From positions 1,426,001 through 1,490,000 of the forward strand of contig NZ_JAJEJT010000002.1 of NCBI RefSeq assembly GCF_021390645.1: 64,000 nt of DNA, given 5' to 3'. Made by a program: the position numbers and the translations under genes. The notes beneath the pieces are model-generated. The model was not told the origin of the DNA, did no database searches, and worked only from the letters and a program-made list of their open reading frames with translations. Source of the DNA: Paraburkholderia flagellata (GTDB lineage: Bacteria; Pseudomonadota; Gammaproteobacteria; Burkholderiales; Burkholderiaceae). This document shows, one piece after another, positions 40,394 through 49,846 of the stretch (the first letter of the stretch is position 1; each line of letters starts with the position of its first letter).

Positions 40394-41521
40394 TCAGTTC
40401 GCGGCGGTCTTGGTGGCGTCCTTGTGCCACGTGTAGACGACGAAGTGGAACGACTTCAGGTCGCCCTGTGCGTCGTACTCCACCTTGCCGATCGGCGTGT
40501 TGAACGCGTTCTTGTGCAGGTAGGCCGCGACCTTGGTCGGGTCCGTGCTCTTCGCGCCGGCAATGCCGTCGGCGATCACTTCAACGGCGGCGTACGACGG
40601 CATCTGGAACGGGCCGTTCGCGTCGCGCTTGGCGTCGGCGAATGCCTTCACGAGCTTGGCGTTGGCCGGGTCCGATGCGAAGTCGGCGGGCAGCGTGACG
40701 AGCATGCCTTCCGAAGCCGGGCCGGCGATGGCCGTCACGTCCTTGTTGCCCACGCCTTCCGGACCCATGAACGTGGCCTTCACGCCCTGTTCACGCGACT
40801 GGCGCATGAGCAGGCCCATTTCCGGGTGATAGCCGCCGAAGTAGACGAAGTCCACGCCCTGCGACTTGAGCTTCGTGACGACTGCGGAGTAGTCCGAATC
40901 ACCGGCGTTTATGCCTTCGAACACGACGACGGGAATGTGCGCCTTGTCGAGCGCCGCCTTGACCGACGTGGCGATGCCCTGGCCGTACGACTGCTTGTCG
41001 TGCAGGATCGCGACCTTCTTCGGCTTGACCTTGTTGATGATGTAGGCGGCGGCGGCCGGACCTTGCTGGTCGTCGCGGCCGATGGTGCGGAAGACGAACT
41101 GGCGCTTCTTGCCTTCGGTCAGTTGCGGCGCGGTCGCCGACGGCGTGACCATCACGACGCCTTCGTTCTCGTAGATGTCCGAAGCGGGAATCGTCGAGCC
41201 CGAGCAGACGTGGCCGACCACGTACTGAATGTGTTGCGAAACGATCTTGTTGGCGACGGCGACAGCCTGCTTCGGCTCGCACGAGTCATCCATCAGGACG
41301 GCTTCGAGCTTGTTGCCGTTCACACCGCCGGCGGCGTTGATCTGCTCGATGGCAGTCAGCGCGCCCGCCTTGACCATGTCGCCGTACTGGGCGACCGGGC
41401 CGCTGAACGGGCCGGCAATGGCGATCTTCACGGTGTCGGCGTTTGCGCTTGCACCAAATGCGAGCAGCGCGGCGGCCACGGAAACGGAGGTAAGGCGGTT
41501 AAGGCGGGACAACGGCGTCAT
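40394..41521 (-). CDS. livK: Branched-chain amino acid ABC transporter substrate-binding protein LivK/BraC
   Basis: The 375-residue periplasmic protein has a signal peptide (MTPLSRLNRLTSVSVAAALL, cleavage after ANA) and the Leu/Ile/Val-binding fold from VKIAIAGPFSGPVAQYGDMV onward. The cysteines in DDSCEPKQAV and GHVCSGSTIP form the disulfide usual in this family. GAGGAG lies 7 bases upstream of the ATG. It delivers substrate to LivHMGF. Confidence 0.95.
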   Translation of the reverse strand: MTPLSRLNRLTSVSVAAALLAFGASANADTVKIAIAGPFSGPVAQYGDMVKAGALTAIEQINAAGGVNGNKLEAVLMDDSCEPKQAVAVANKIVSQHIQYVVGHVCSGSTIPASDIYENEGVVMVTPSATAPQLTEGKKRQFVFRTIGRDDQQGPAAAAYIINKVKPKKVAILHDKQSYGQGIATSVKAALDKAHIPVVVFEGINAGDSDYSAVVTKLKSQGVDFVYFGGYHPEMGLLMRQSREQGVKATFMGPEGVGNKDVTAIAGPASEGMLVTLPADFASDPANAKLVKAFADAKRDANGPFQMPSYAAVEVIADGIAGAKSTDPTKVAAYLHKNAFNTPIGKVEYDAQGDLKSFHFVVYTWHKDATKTAAN

Positions 41522-42529
41522 CAGGAGCTCCTCGATTGTTTTCGGGTCAACCGGTCAGACGGAATGACCTGCGCAAACGAACAGCGCCCCAATGACCTTC
41601 AATGGGGAACAACCACGACGAGCACCAGAAAAAAAGACGTGACGGGGCCCGGCGTGTATCAGCGCCCTGGTAGGCGGCTGAGTTCGGAGAGACTGCTGAG
41701 TTACAGACTCTGTTGCGCAAGCGATCCGCCTGCCCCGTTCGCTGCAATTCGTACCGGAAAGGTGGACCGGGCCGAATCAGCGACCCGCGGATGCTATCAA
41801 TAATCCATTTTTACGGCAACTAAGGGTTTTTTCGGATATCGACTTGAGTTTTGACATCGGTCAATTGAGGGGAATACTGGAAAGCGCTTGAAAAGGCTCG
41901 GGAAAATGGCTTTTCATGCGGGTTGAGCACCGCGCCCCCGGCTGAGATGACCAACTGGCGCGGGTGTGCGGAAAGACCGTGTTTTTGATTTTTACGTGAT
42001 ATCGATCGTCATTTTCATTTTCGATGAGATTCAATCGATGAATTGTAATTGCCAAGAGAATTTTCCTTAATGAATAATCACACCAATTTCGCCAATTTCA
42101 TTATTTATATTACGGGAATACCCTAAATGCAGAATGCGCCAAATCGTTGATTCTCAAGGAGAAATATTACAACAACCTTAAAATTAAGATTTTGAACTGG
42201 TCGCATAATCTCCATCACCTTCGCCCCACCCACACTTTCGCGCCCAATCCGAAAACGAGAAAGCTTTCGTTGAAGCCCAGAGTTTTCCCATAATCAGATC
42301 GTGCAATCTCGAATTAATCTTCGCGACACCGTCGCGCGGCCGCCTCACTGACCCGCCAGCGCGTTCCAGCCCCGCAAGAGTCGGTGGTATCCTCGCTCCC
42401 TCGCCGCGCCCGTATGCACCACTTCGGCGCATGCCGCGTGCTCTCGCGCCACGCGTGAAGCCGGCGACGCCGCACCCTGTAGCTCCGAAAAAACCGCAAG
42501 AACCCAGCACTCGGGGGAGATCAAACAGC
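41522..42529. other. Long divergent intergenic region (about 1 kb) upstream of livK and the second ABC importer
   Basis: No credible gene was found. The portion from about 41800 to 42200 is markedly AT-rich. It contains repeated CAATTTC-like words near 42085 and should include the livK and importer promoters. Short open frames here have neither ribosome-binding sites nor coding-like composition. No repeat or RNA could be supported. Confidence 0.55.
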
Positions 42530-43519
42530 ATGAAGACCTTCAAGCAGGCAGCCATTGCCACCACCCTTTCCCTGATCGCCAGCGCCGCCGCGCTCGCGCT
42601 GACTTCGGGCGCCGCACGCGCCGCCGAAACCGCGACCGTCGAAGTGCTGTCGATCGTCGAGCACCCGGCACTCGACGCGATCCGCGACGGCGTGCGCGAC
42701 GAACTCAAGGCCGCCGGCTACGACGCCGGCAAGAATCTCAAGTGGGAATACCAGAGCGCGCAAGGCAACACGGGCACCGCTGCGCAGATCGCACGCAAGT
42801 TCGTGGGCGACAACCCGAGCGCGATCGTGGCGATTGCCACGCCCTCGGCGCAAGCCGTTGTGGCCGCAACGAAGTCCGTACCCGTGGTGTACTCGGGCGT
42901 GACCGACCCGGTGGCCGCGCAGCTCGTCAAGACGTGGACGCCGAGCGGAACGAACGTCACCGGCGTTTCCGACAAGCTGCCGCTCGACAAGCAGGTCGCG
43001 CTCATCAAGCGCGTCGTGCCCAACGCGAAAACCGTCGGGATGGTCTACAACCCCGGTGAAGCGAATTCGGTCGTAGTCGTGAAGGCGCTCAAGGAACTGC
43101 TCGCGCAGCAAGGCATGACACTCAAGGAAGCCGCCGCGCCGCGCACCGTGGATATCGGCCCGGCTGCGAAGAGCCTGATCGGCAAGGTCGACGTGATCTA
43201 CACGAACACCGACAACAATGTGGTTTCGGCGTACGAAGCGCTCGTGAAGGTCGCCAACGATGCGAAGATCCCCCTCGTCGCTTCCGATACGGACAGTGTG
43301 AAGCGCGGCGCCATCGCGGCGCTCGGCATCGACTACGGCGACCTCGGTCATCAAACGGGCAAGGTCGTCGTGCGTATTCTCAAGGGCGAAAAGCCGGGCG
43401 CGATCGCCTCGGAAACCAGCAGCAAGCTGCAACTGTTCGTAAATCCGGCCGCCGCGCAAAAGCAAGGCGTGACGCTCTCGGCCGACTTGCTCAAGGACGC
43501 GACCACGGTCGTGAAGTAA
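42530..43519 (+). CDS. ABC transporter substrate-binding protein (ABC_sub_bind / TrpX-type)
   Basis: The 329-residue protein has a signal peptide (MKTFKQAAIATTLSLIASAA, AARA-AE cleavage) and a two-lobed binding fold. VEVLSIVEHPALDAIRDGVR, VVYSGVTDPVAAQLV and IDYGDLGHQTGKVVVRILKG match the ABC_sub_bind family. Relatives have been linked to aromatic amino acid uptake, but the ligand here is not shown. A G-rich GGGGGAG site lies 10 bases before the ATG. Permease and ATPase genes follow. Confidence 0.9.
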   Translation: MKTFKQAAIATTLSLIASAAALALTSGAARAAETATVEVLSIVEHPALDAIRDGVRDELKAAGYDAGKNLKWEYQSAQGNTGTAAQIARKFVGDNPSAIVAIATPSAQAVVAATKSVPVVYSGVTDPVAAQLVKTWTPSGTNVTGVSDKLPLDKQVALIKRVVPNAKTVGMVYNPGEANSVVVVKALKELLAQQGMTLKEAAAPRTVDIGPAAKSLIGKVDVIYTNTDNNVVSAYEALVKVANDAKIPLVASDTDSVKRGAIAALGIDYGDLGHQTGKVVVRILKGEKPGAIASETSSKLQLFVNPAAAQKQGVTLSADLLKDATTVVK

Positions 43520-43600
43520 GCCACAGGCGTGACGCATCGCACGCAATCACACTGCCAGGCCCGATAAGGGCTGCTCATTTGCGCAACGACGGTGCGCAAC

Positions 43601-43631
43601 GGCGCGCCGCCCCATCCGGGCGGTGCGCGCC
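43601..43631 (+). other. Stem-loop between binding-protein and permease genes
   Basis: GGCGCGCCGCCCC pairs with GGGCGGTGCGCGCC with one bulge around a short loop. It lies in the 164-base gap before the permease gene and has no T-run. It may stabilise the upstream mRNA or attenuate the operon. Confidence 0.35.
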
Positions 43632-43683
43632 GCGCATCGACTCCGGCGCACCGCCGCCGCAGACCGCAACAGGATTCTTCCTC

Positions 43684-44580
43684 ATGTCCCTCTACTCGCT
43701 TCTGGGCGCGCTCGAGATCGGCCTGATCTTCAGTCTCGTGGCCCTCGGGGTGCTGATCTCGTTTCGCATCCTCAACTTCCCCGACCTTACCGTCGACGGC
43801 AGCTTTCCGCTCGGCGGCGCCGTGGCGGCCACGTTAATCGCCGCAGGCCACGATCCGTTTCTCGCCACCGCGTGCGCGATCGTTGCGGGCGCAATCGCCG
43901 GCTTCATCACCGGCTGGCTCAATGTGCGCCTGAAGATCATGGATCTGCTCGCGAGCATCCTCATGATGATCGCGCTCTACTCGATCAACCTGCGCGTGAT
44001 GGGTGCGCCGAACGTGCCGCTCATTTCCGAAGCCACGGTATTCACGATCATCCAGCCCGCGTGGCTGCCCGACTACGTGCTGCGCCCGCTCGCGCTGCTG
44101 GTCGTCGTGCTGGCCGCGAAGTTCGGCCTGGACTGGTTCTTCTCGTCGCAATACGGTCTCGCGCTGCGCGCAACGGGCGCGAACCCGCGCATGGCGCGCG
44201 CGCAGGGCATCGCCACGGGCCGCGCGACACTCGCCGGCATGGCGCTCTCCAACGCGCTCGTCGCTTTGGCTGGCGCCCTCTTCGCGCAAACCCAAGGCGG
44301 CTCGGATATTTCGATGGGCATCGGCACCATCGTGATCGGGCTTGCGGCCGTGATCATCGGCGAGAGCATCCTGCCCGCGCGCCGACTCGTGCTCACCACG
44401 CTCGCCGCCGTGCTCGGCGCGATCCTTTATCGCTTCTTCATTGCGCTCGCGCTCAACAGCGACTTCATCGGCCTCAAAGCGCAGGACCTGAACCTCGTCA
44501 CCGCCGTGCTGGTGACGATCGCGCTCGTGCTGCCCGCCACGCGCAAGAAGCTGTTCGGCCGCAAGAACGGGAGGGCATGA
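43684..44580 (+). CDS. ABC transporter permease (BPD_transp_2 family)
   Basis: The 298-residue membrane protein starts MSLYSLLGALEIGLIFSLVA, with FRILNFPDLTVDGSFPLGGA soon after, typical of the permease partner of ABC_sub_bind proteins. About eight hydrophobic segments are visible and the coupling region is ALRATGANPRMARAQGIATG. The start at 43684 is the first Met of the conserved helix, with AGGA about 9 bases upstream. It lies one base before the ATPase start codon. Confidence 0.92.
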   Translation: MSLYSLLGALEIGLIFSLVALGVLISFRILNFPDLTVDGSFPLGGAVAATLIAAGHDPFLATACAIVAGAIAGFITGWLNVRLKIMDLLASILMMIALYSINLRVMGAPNVPLISEATVFTIIQPAWLPDYVLRPLALLVVVLAAKFGLDWFFSSQYGLALRATGANPRMARAQGIATGRATLAGMALSNALVALAGALFAQTQGGSDISMGIGTIVIGLAAVIIGESILPARRLVLTTLAAVLGAILYRFFIALALNSDFIGLKAQDLNLVTAVLVTIALVLPATRKKLFGRKNGRA

Positions 44581-44581
44581 G

Positions 44582-45376
44582 ATGCTCAGCGCCAAAGACC
44601 TCAAACTGACCTTCAACCCTGGCACGCCGATCGAAACGCGCGCGCTGCGCGGGCTCACGCTCGAAATCCCCAGCGGCCAGTTCGTGGCCGTGATCGGCTC
44701 GAACGGCGCGGGCAAGTCCACTTTCCTCAACGCGATCAGCGGCGACCAGCGGGTGGATAGCGGCACGATCACCATCGACGGCCATGACGTCACGAAGAAA
44801 CAGGCATGGGACCGCGCGCATCTCGTCGCACGCGTGTTTCAGGACCCGATGGCCGGCACCTGCGAGGCGCTCACCATCGAGGAAAACATGGCGCTCGCGA
44901 TGGCGCGCGGCAAGCGCCGCGGCTTCGGTCCCGCGCTGAAAAAGCAGGACCGCGAACTGTTTCGCGCGAAGCTGCGTCTCTTGAATCTGGGACTCGAAAA
45001 TCGTCTGAGCGATCGCATCGGCCTGCTTTCGGGTGGCCAGCGCCAGGCGGTGAGCCTGCTCATGGCGTCGCTGCAGCCCTCGCGTATCCTGCTACTCGAC
45101 GAGCACACGGCGGCGCTCGATCCGAAAACGGCCGCTTTCGTGCTGGAACTGACCGCGCGTATCGTGGAAGAGGCGAAGCTCACGACCATGATGGTCACGC
45201 ACAGCATGCGCCAGGCGCTCGACTACGGCCAGCGCACGGTGATGCTGCACCAGGGTCAGGTGGTGCTCGACGTGTCGGGCGATGCGCGCCGCGGACTCGA
45301 CGTGCCGGACCTGCTGCGCATGTTCGAGCAGAATCGCCATGAGAAGCTCGACGACGACGCGCTGCTCTTGGGATAA
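44582..45376 (+). CDS. ABC transporter ATP-binding protein of the same importer
   Basis: The 264-residue ATPase has Walker A VIGSNGAGKSTFLNAI, signature LLSGGQRQAVSLLMAS and Walker B RILLLDEHTAALDP. A His replaces the common Pro in the DEHTAALD segment, which is seen in this subfamily. Together with the two preceding genes it forms a complete importer. A terminator follows at 45398. Confidence 0.93.
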   Translation: MLSAKDLKLTFNPGTPIETRALRGLTLEIPSGQFVAVIGSNGAGKSTFLNAISGDQRVDSGTITIDGHDVTKKQAWDRAHLVARVFQDPMAGTCEALTIEENMALAMARGKRRGFGPALKKQDRELFRAKLRLLNLGLENRLSDRIGLLSGGQRQAVSLLMASLQPSRILLLDEHTAALDPKTAAFVLELTARIVEEAKLTTMMVTHSMRQALDYGQRTVMLHQGQVVLDVSGDARRGLDVPDLLRMFEQNRHEKLDDDALLLG

Positions 45377-45397
45377 CGGTTCGAAGCGGCACTAAAA

Positions 45398-45436
45398 AGC
45401 CCGCCCCCCGTTCGAGGCGGCGGGCTCTTTCTTTTC
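45398..45436 (+). terminator. Rho-independent terminator of the ABC_sub_bind operon
   Basis: AGCCCGCC (45398-45405) pairs with GGCGGGCT (45419-45426) and is followed by CTTTCTTTT. It is 21 bases downstream of the ATPase stop. Confidence 0.85.
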
Positions 45437-45485
45437 CGCGAATTTACTTCGGATTCCGATTCAATGCCCCCCCCCAACGCGGGCG

Positions 45486-45881
45486 TCAGGAAGTCTTCGA
45501 ATACTTGAACGTCCCCTGCGCGCTCGCGATCAGCAACCGATCGTCCACCCATGCCTCGGCACGCGCAAAGAAGATCGAGCGGCCGCCACGCTCCAGAAAA
45601 CCCTTCGCCCGCACGAACTGCCCAAGCCCCTTGTCGAGGTAGTTGGTCGTGAGCGAGAGCGTGAAGCCATGGCGGGGCGGCTCGCCAACCGGCGAGAACA
45701 ACCCCGCATAGCCGGCGGCGGCGTCGAGCAGCGTGGCGATCGCGCCGCCTTGCAGCACGCCCTGGCGATTGAGCTTCGAGGCGTCGATGGGCATGACCAG
45801 CTCCGCGTAGCCCTCGCGCCACTGCGCGACGCTCACACCGAGCGTTTCAAGAAACGGATTGTCCACGGCGAATTGCGACAT
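45486..45881 (-). CDS. PaaI-family hotdog thioesterase
   Basis: The 131-residue protein has the hotdog-fold signature NRQGVLQGGAIATLLDAAAG. It matches the PaaI family, which hydrolyses acyl-CoA thioesters as tetramers. The His that often precedes the GG in this motif is Gln here, a variation seen in related groups. AAGGAAG lies about 7 bases before ATG 45881; the frame stays open far upstream, but that part is antisense to the aminotransferase gene and not coding-like. No substrate can be inferred. Confidence 0.88.
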   Translation of the reverse strand: MSQFAVDNPFLETLGVSVAQWREGYAELVMPIDASKLNRQGVLQGGAIATLLDAAAGYAGLFSPVGEPPRHGFTLSLTTNYLDKGLGQFVRAKGFLERGGRSIFFARAEAWVDDRLLIASAQGTFKYSKTS

Positions 45882-46091
45882 ACGCTGTCTTCCTTGCTTT
45901 ATCTGGCGATGCGATTGATTATAGGGTGGCTGTACAGAGGCCGCAGCGCAGCGACGCCGCCCGAACGACTGTTCAGCGAATTTCCGCACAACTGTACATG
46001 GCCAGCGCTGCCGCGCCGCACAACACTGCCTTAAGGCGCCCCAAACGCGCCGCCCACGCAAACCACTTCCCGGTAAATCAAGGTACCCAAG

Positions 46092-47369
46092 ATGAACGAC
46101 AACGCGCTCCACCCCGATCCGCTGACCACTTCGCGTACTGCAGCGGCGGCGGCCGGGGCCGCGCCCGTGCCTTGTCCCACTGTCGATACGCTCGACCGCA
46201 TCCTGCCCGAGGAGCCGCTCCTCATGATGGGTGCGGGCCCCGTGCCGATTCCCGACGCCGTGGCCAAGGCCAATACCGTCGTCATCAATCACCTCGGCGA
46301 CACCATGGCGCGCGTCATTCACCAGGTGAAGACGATGGCGCGCTACGTGTTCCAGACGCGCTCGAACTGGGTGCTCGGCGTGGCCGGCCCGGGCTCGGCG
46401 GCCATGGAGATGGCGATCTCTAACCTCGCGTGGCCCGGCACCCGCGTGCTCTCCATCGTCAACGGCTTCTTCAGCCAGCGCATGGCCGAAATGGCGGGCC
46501 GCGTGGGTGCCGAAGTCACCACGCTCGACGTGGCCAACCGCGAGATCGCCTCGCTCGAAGCCGTGGCGCAGGCCATTGAACGCACGCGCCCGGCTGTCGT
46601 CACGATCGTGCACGGCGAAACGTCCAACACGGTCTGGAACCGTGAACTCAAGGAAATCGTGCAGCTCGCCAAGGCCGCCGGTGCGCTCGTGGTGGTGGAC
46701 GCCGTGTGCACGCTGAGCACCATGCCGCTGGAAATGGACGCCTGGGGCATCGACGTCGTCATCACGGGGGGCCAAAAGGGTCTCTCGTCGATCCCCGGCG
46801 TTTCGCTCATTGCCTTCTCGGACGCCGCATGGGAGCGCGTGCGCACCCGCACCGTGCCGAACACGCACTGGTGCCTCGACGCCATGCTCGCCGAAAACTT
46901 CTGGCACAACGCCGGTTACCACTACACCGCGCCCGTCTCGGGCGTGCTGGCGCTGCACGAGGCGCTGCGGCTCGTGTGCACGGAAACGCTCGAAAAGCGC
47001 TTTGCACGCCATCTGCGCTGCTCGCTCGCGCTGCAAAGCGGTGTGACTGCGCTGGGCCTTGCGCTTTATACGCCGCAAACGTGCCGCCTGAATTCCGTGG
47101 TCGGCATCGAGCTTCCCGAGGGCGCGACCGCCAGCGCGGTGTGCAACCATATCTCGCAGCAATACCAGGTGGAGATTGCCGGATCGTTCGGTCTCCCGAT
47201 CGTTCGCATCGGGCAGATGGGCGAGCAGTGCCGCGAGCACAATCTCTTTCGCACCGTGCACGCGCTTGGCCGCACGATAAGCGACCTCGGCGTGAAGGTC
47301 GATCTGCCCGCTGGCGTTGCCGCGCTCGAAGAGTCGCTCTCGGCCGGCTCGCGCGAAGCGCGACGTTAA
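46092..47369 (+). CDS. PLP-dependent class V aminotransferase (alanine-glyoxylate aminotransferase family)
   Basis: The 425-residue enzyme starts with an Ala/Pro-rich leader. It then shows LLMMGAGPVPIPDAVAKANT, the PLP-phosphate turn AGPGSAAMEMAI, the Asp of VVVDAVCTLSTMPLEMD and the Schiff-base lysine in VITGGQKGLSSIPGV. These fit the Ser-pyruvate/alanine-glyoxylate and ureidoglycine-type transaminases. AAGG lies about 9 bases before the ATG. It is convergent with the methyltransferase gene. No purine-catabolism gene adjoins, so the substrate is open. Confidence 0.88.
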   Translation: MNDNALHPDPLTTSRTAAAAAGAAPVPCPTVDTLDRILPEEPLLMMGAGPVPIPDAVAKANTVVINHLGDTMARVIHQVKTMARYVFQTRSNWVLGVAGPGSAAMEMAISNLAWPGTRVLSIVNGFFSQRMAEMAGRVGAEVTTLDVANREIASLEAVAQAIERTRPAVVTIVHGETSNTVWNRELKEIVQLAKAAGALVVVDAVCTLSTMPLEMDAWGIDVVITGGQKGLSSIPGVSLIAFSDAAWERVRTRTVPNTHWCLDAMLAENFWHNAGYHYTAPVSGVLALHEALRLVCTETLEKRFARHLRCSLALQSGVTALGLALYTPQTCRLNSVVGIELPEGATASAVCNHISQQYQVEIAGSFGLPIVRIGQMGEQCREHNLFRTVHALGRTISDLGVKVDLPAGVAALEESLSAGSREARR

Positions 47370-47401
47370 GCGCTTACCGCGCCACCTGTCCGCTCAAAAA
47401 C

Positions 47402-48160
47402 TCAAACGCGCCGCGCGCGCACGCAAATGAACGCCGGCGCCTGTACGAGTTCGGCGTGCAGCGCCGGCGATACCGCCTTCATTTCCGGTTGTGGCACGGG
47501 CTCGAGCACGCGGTCGATGGCCCACCCCGTTTCCATGAGCGCGTTGAAAATATCGGCAAGCGGGCGCCTGAATGCTTCCACCCAAGGCTTCGGCTCGCCG
47601 AAGCCGCCCCAATGCAGGCCGAACCGCGTCGTCTCGAAGTAGGTGCGCGAACCGCGCGTGCGCGTGTCGATCCAGTCGCGCATGGGATGGGACATCGAAA
47701 ACACCAGCAATGCGCCGGGGCGCGCCACGCGGTGAAACTCCTGAAACGTCGGCGTGAGGTGCTCGACGTAATCGAGCGCGAGCGAGCACACGATGCGGTC
47801 GACCGAAGCACTTGCGAGCCATTCGAGCGGGCGCGCGAGATCGCCCTGCGCGACGTCGACTGCGAGGCCCGCGCAACGGGTCTTCGCCAGTTCGACCATC
47901 GCAGGCGTGACGTCGAAGGCCTGCACGCGCGCGCCCTCGCCCGCCAGCTCCGCGCTCACGATGCCGGGCCCGCAGCCCGCGTCGAGCACATCGAGCCCCG
48001 CCACCGCGCCTAGCAGCGAGCGAGTGGCGGGCCGCTCGTAGAGCGCGTTGTGTGGCTTGACGGGAGCCTGCTCGGCGTAGCGTTGCGCGAACTGCGTGTA
48101 GCTGGCGCGGCCGGGAGGTTCGTTGGGCACTGGGGCGGAGTTCTTGTCGTCGGTGGACAT
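47402..48160 (-). CDS. SAM-dependent class I methyltransferase
   Basis: The 252-residue protein has motif I VLDAGCGPGIVSAELAGEG, motif II VQAFDVTPAMVELAKTRC and IVCSLALDYVEHLTPTFQEF, followed by ARPGALLVFSMSHPM. These define a Rossmann methyltransferase of the Methyltransf_11 type. The start MSTDDKNSAP at 48160 is the best ATG, although no good ribosome-binding site is seen. It lies between a convergent aminotransferase gene and a porin gene on the same strand. The substrate is unknown. Confidence 0.88.
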   Translation of the reverse strand: MSTDDKNSAPVPNEPPGRASYTQFAQRYAEQAPVKPHNALYERPATRSLLGAVAGLDVLDAGCGPGIVSAELAGEGARVQAFDVTPAMVELAKTRCAGLAVDVAQGDLARPLEWLASASVDRIVCSLALDYVEHLTPTFQEFHRVARPGALLVFSMSHPMRDWIDTRTRGSRTYFETTRFGLHWGGFGEPKPWVEAFRRPLADIFNALMETGWAIDRVLEPVPQPEMKAVSPALHAELVQAPAFICVRARRV

Positions 48161-48251
48161 GAGAGAGGTTCGATGGCGATTGAGTACGCTATTGTCCATC
48201 GTTTCGCAGCAGCAGACCAATGCCATACCCGGCAGGACCTGCCCGGCCAGA

Positions 48252-49421
48252 CTAGAACAGCACCGAAATGCCCGCCATGCCGACGAACTGCGCGTTCGTC
48301 GACGAAGGCGTCGCGTTCTGCGAGTCACCCACGGTCGCCACGGCACCGGCGATAGCGCCTGTTGCGCCGAGCGTTTGACCGCTCGCGCGCTGATACGCCT
48401 GCAACGCATAGAGCGTGGTGCGCTTCGAAAGATGCCACGACTCGCGCAGCGAGTATTGCTGGTAGCGCGCCGCGTTTGCGATGCCGTTCGCCTTCGCGGC
48501 CATGGTGTACGAGAACGCACCCGCGAAATCGACCGCCGGCGTCGCGCGCCATGCCGCCAGTGCGCCATACGTGTTGAACACGGCGGTATTCGCGAACGCC
48601 GCGGTGCCGCCCGTCAGATACTGCACGTTGGTGTAGTTCAAGCCGAAAGTGAAATCGCCCAGCGTGTAATTGCCGGCCGCAGCGATGTTCTGCACCGCGC
48701 GCGCCGACGCATAACCGCGATTCACCGCCGAAACGGCAAACGAGCCCGACGCGTTCGGATCGAAGTTCTGCGTGCGGCCCGTGTTGTTCAAGCGCAGATA
48801 ACCGGCCGCGAGGCTCAGCGGGCCGCCCGTGTAGCGCAGCGCGGCGCTGAGGCTCTGTCCCGCGCCCGGGCTGCCGGCTATGCCGCTGAACCCGTACAGC
48901 ACGCTCGCGCTCACTCCCATGAACACCGGCGACGTATAGGTGAGCGCATTGTTGATGCGCACCGTCGTGTCGAGGCTGTCGTAGTCGCCGGGGTGCGCGC
49001 CCGTCGCGCCCGTGAGCCAGTTGCTGGAGGCGAGCGGCCCGACGAAGAGCATATAGGGCGTGTACTGGCGGCCCATCGTCAGGGTGCCGTAGGTGTCGTT
49101 GGCGAGGCCCACGTAGGCCTGGCGGTTGAAAAGCAGTCCGGCCGACGATGCTGCGCCCGTGTTCGCGTCGAAGCCCGCCTGAAGATCGAAGATCGCGCGG
49201 GTGCCGCCGCCCAGATCTTCGTTGCCGCGAAGACCGAACTTGGAGGCGTAAAGGTTTCCCTGTCGCAGATAGACGTTGGAGCTGCCGTTCTGGTTGTTGA
49301 CGTAGCTGATCGCATCGTCAACGACGCCGTATAGCGTGACGTTCGATTGCGCCTGGACGGGCGCTACCTCGCAGATTGCTGCCGCAAGCAAGAAGGCGCG
49401 CAGTGTAGCGGTTTTTTTCAT
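48252..49421 (-). CDS. Outer-membrane general porin (Burkholderia type)
   Basis: The 389-residue protein has a signal peptide (MKKTATLRAFLLAAAICEVA, PVQAQ cleavage), the mature start SNVTLYGVVDDAISYVNNQ, GLRGNEDLGGGTRAIFDLQ and the C-terminal aromatic ending GISVLF needed for barrel assembly. These match the 16-strand Gram-negative porin family common in Burkholderiales. AAGGAG lies 7 bases upstream of the ATG. It would admit small hydrophilic solutes. Confidence 0.94.
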   Translation of the reverse strand: MKKTATLRAFLLAAAICEVAPVQAQSNVTLYGVVDDAISYVNNQNGSSNVYLRQGNLYASKFGLRGNEDLGGGTRAIFDLQAGFDANTGAASSAGLLFNRQAYVGLANDTYGTLTMGRQYTPYMLFVGPLASSNWLTGATGAHPGDYDSLDTTVRINNALTYTSPVFMGVSASVLYGFSGIAGSPGAGQSLSAALRYTGGPLSLAAGYLRLNNTGRTQNFDPNASGSFAVSAVNRGYASARAVQNIAAAGNYTLGDFTFGLNYTNVQYLTGGTAAFANTAVFNTYGALAAWRATPAVDFAGAFSYTMAAKANGIANAARYQQYSLRESWHLSKRTTLYALQAYQRASGQTLGATGAIAGAVATVGDSQNATPSSTNAQFVGMAGISVLF

Positions 49422-49846
49422 CAGGTCTCCTTATGTTATTGAACGGACTGGCTGGTCGAACGGAGTCGGTAGGTAATCCGCCACGTCATCCGACAACCGA
49501 CATCATAGAAAAGCGAAGCCATCGTAGATTTGCACCTGGCCGCCGTCAAGCGCACCCCCAGCGATGCGCGGGCCTTTTATAGTAAAAGCGTGATTTCGCT
49601 CAAGCAGTTGAAATATAAAGCGCTTGAGGCCTGTATCGACGTTATCTGCATGAGTTGCGTATCTTGACACTTGCCGGCGGCAAACTTAGCATCAGCGAAT
49701 ACATAGATGTGTGTCGTCGTATAACTAATAACAACCCGGCATGGGCGACAAACAGCACCTGCACGCAAACCCATCTTTAATTAGTAGTGTGAACTGATTT
49801 CGAAGCGCAACGCGCCACCGCGCCCGGAAACAGGAGGAGACAAAAC
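49422..49846. other. Divergent region between porin and MFS genes
   Basis: This 425-base stretch carries no gene. It contains an inverted CTCAAG (49599-49604) / CTTGAG (49623-49628) pair in an AT-rich segment that could be an operator. The MFS ribosome-binding site lies at its end. Nothing else is supported. Confidence 0.45.

Noticed and set aside
41861..42428. Short frames in the AT-rich region upstream of the ABC_sub_bind operon
   Set aside because: No ribosome-binding sites, no codon bias and no recognisable motifs.
45882..47261. Upstream extension of the thioesterase frame
   Set aside because: It is antisense to the aminotransferase gene; the real start at 45881 has its own ribosome-binding site and gives the family's usual length.
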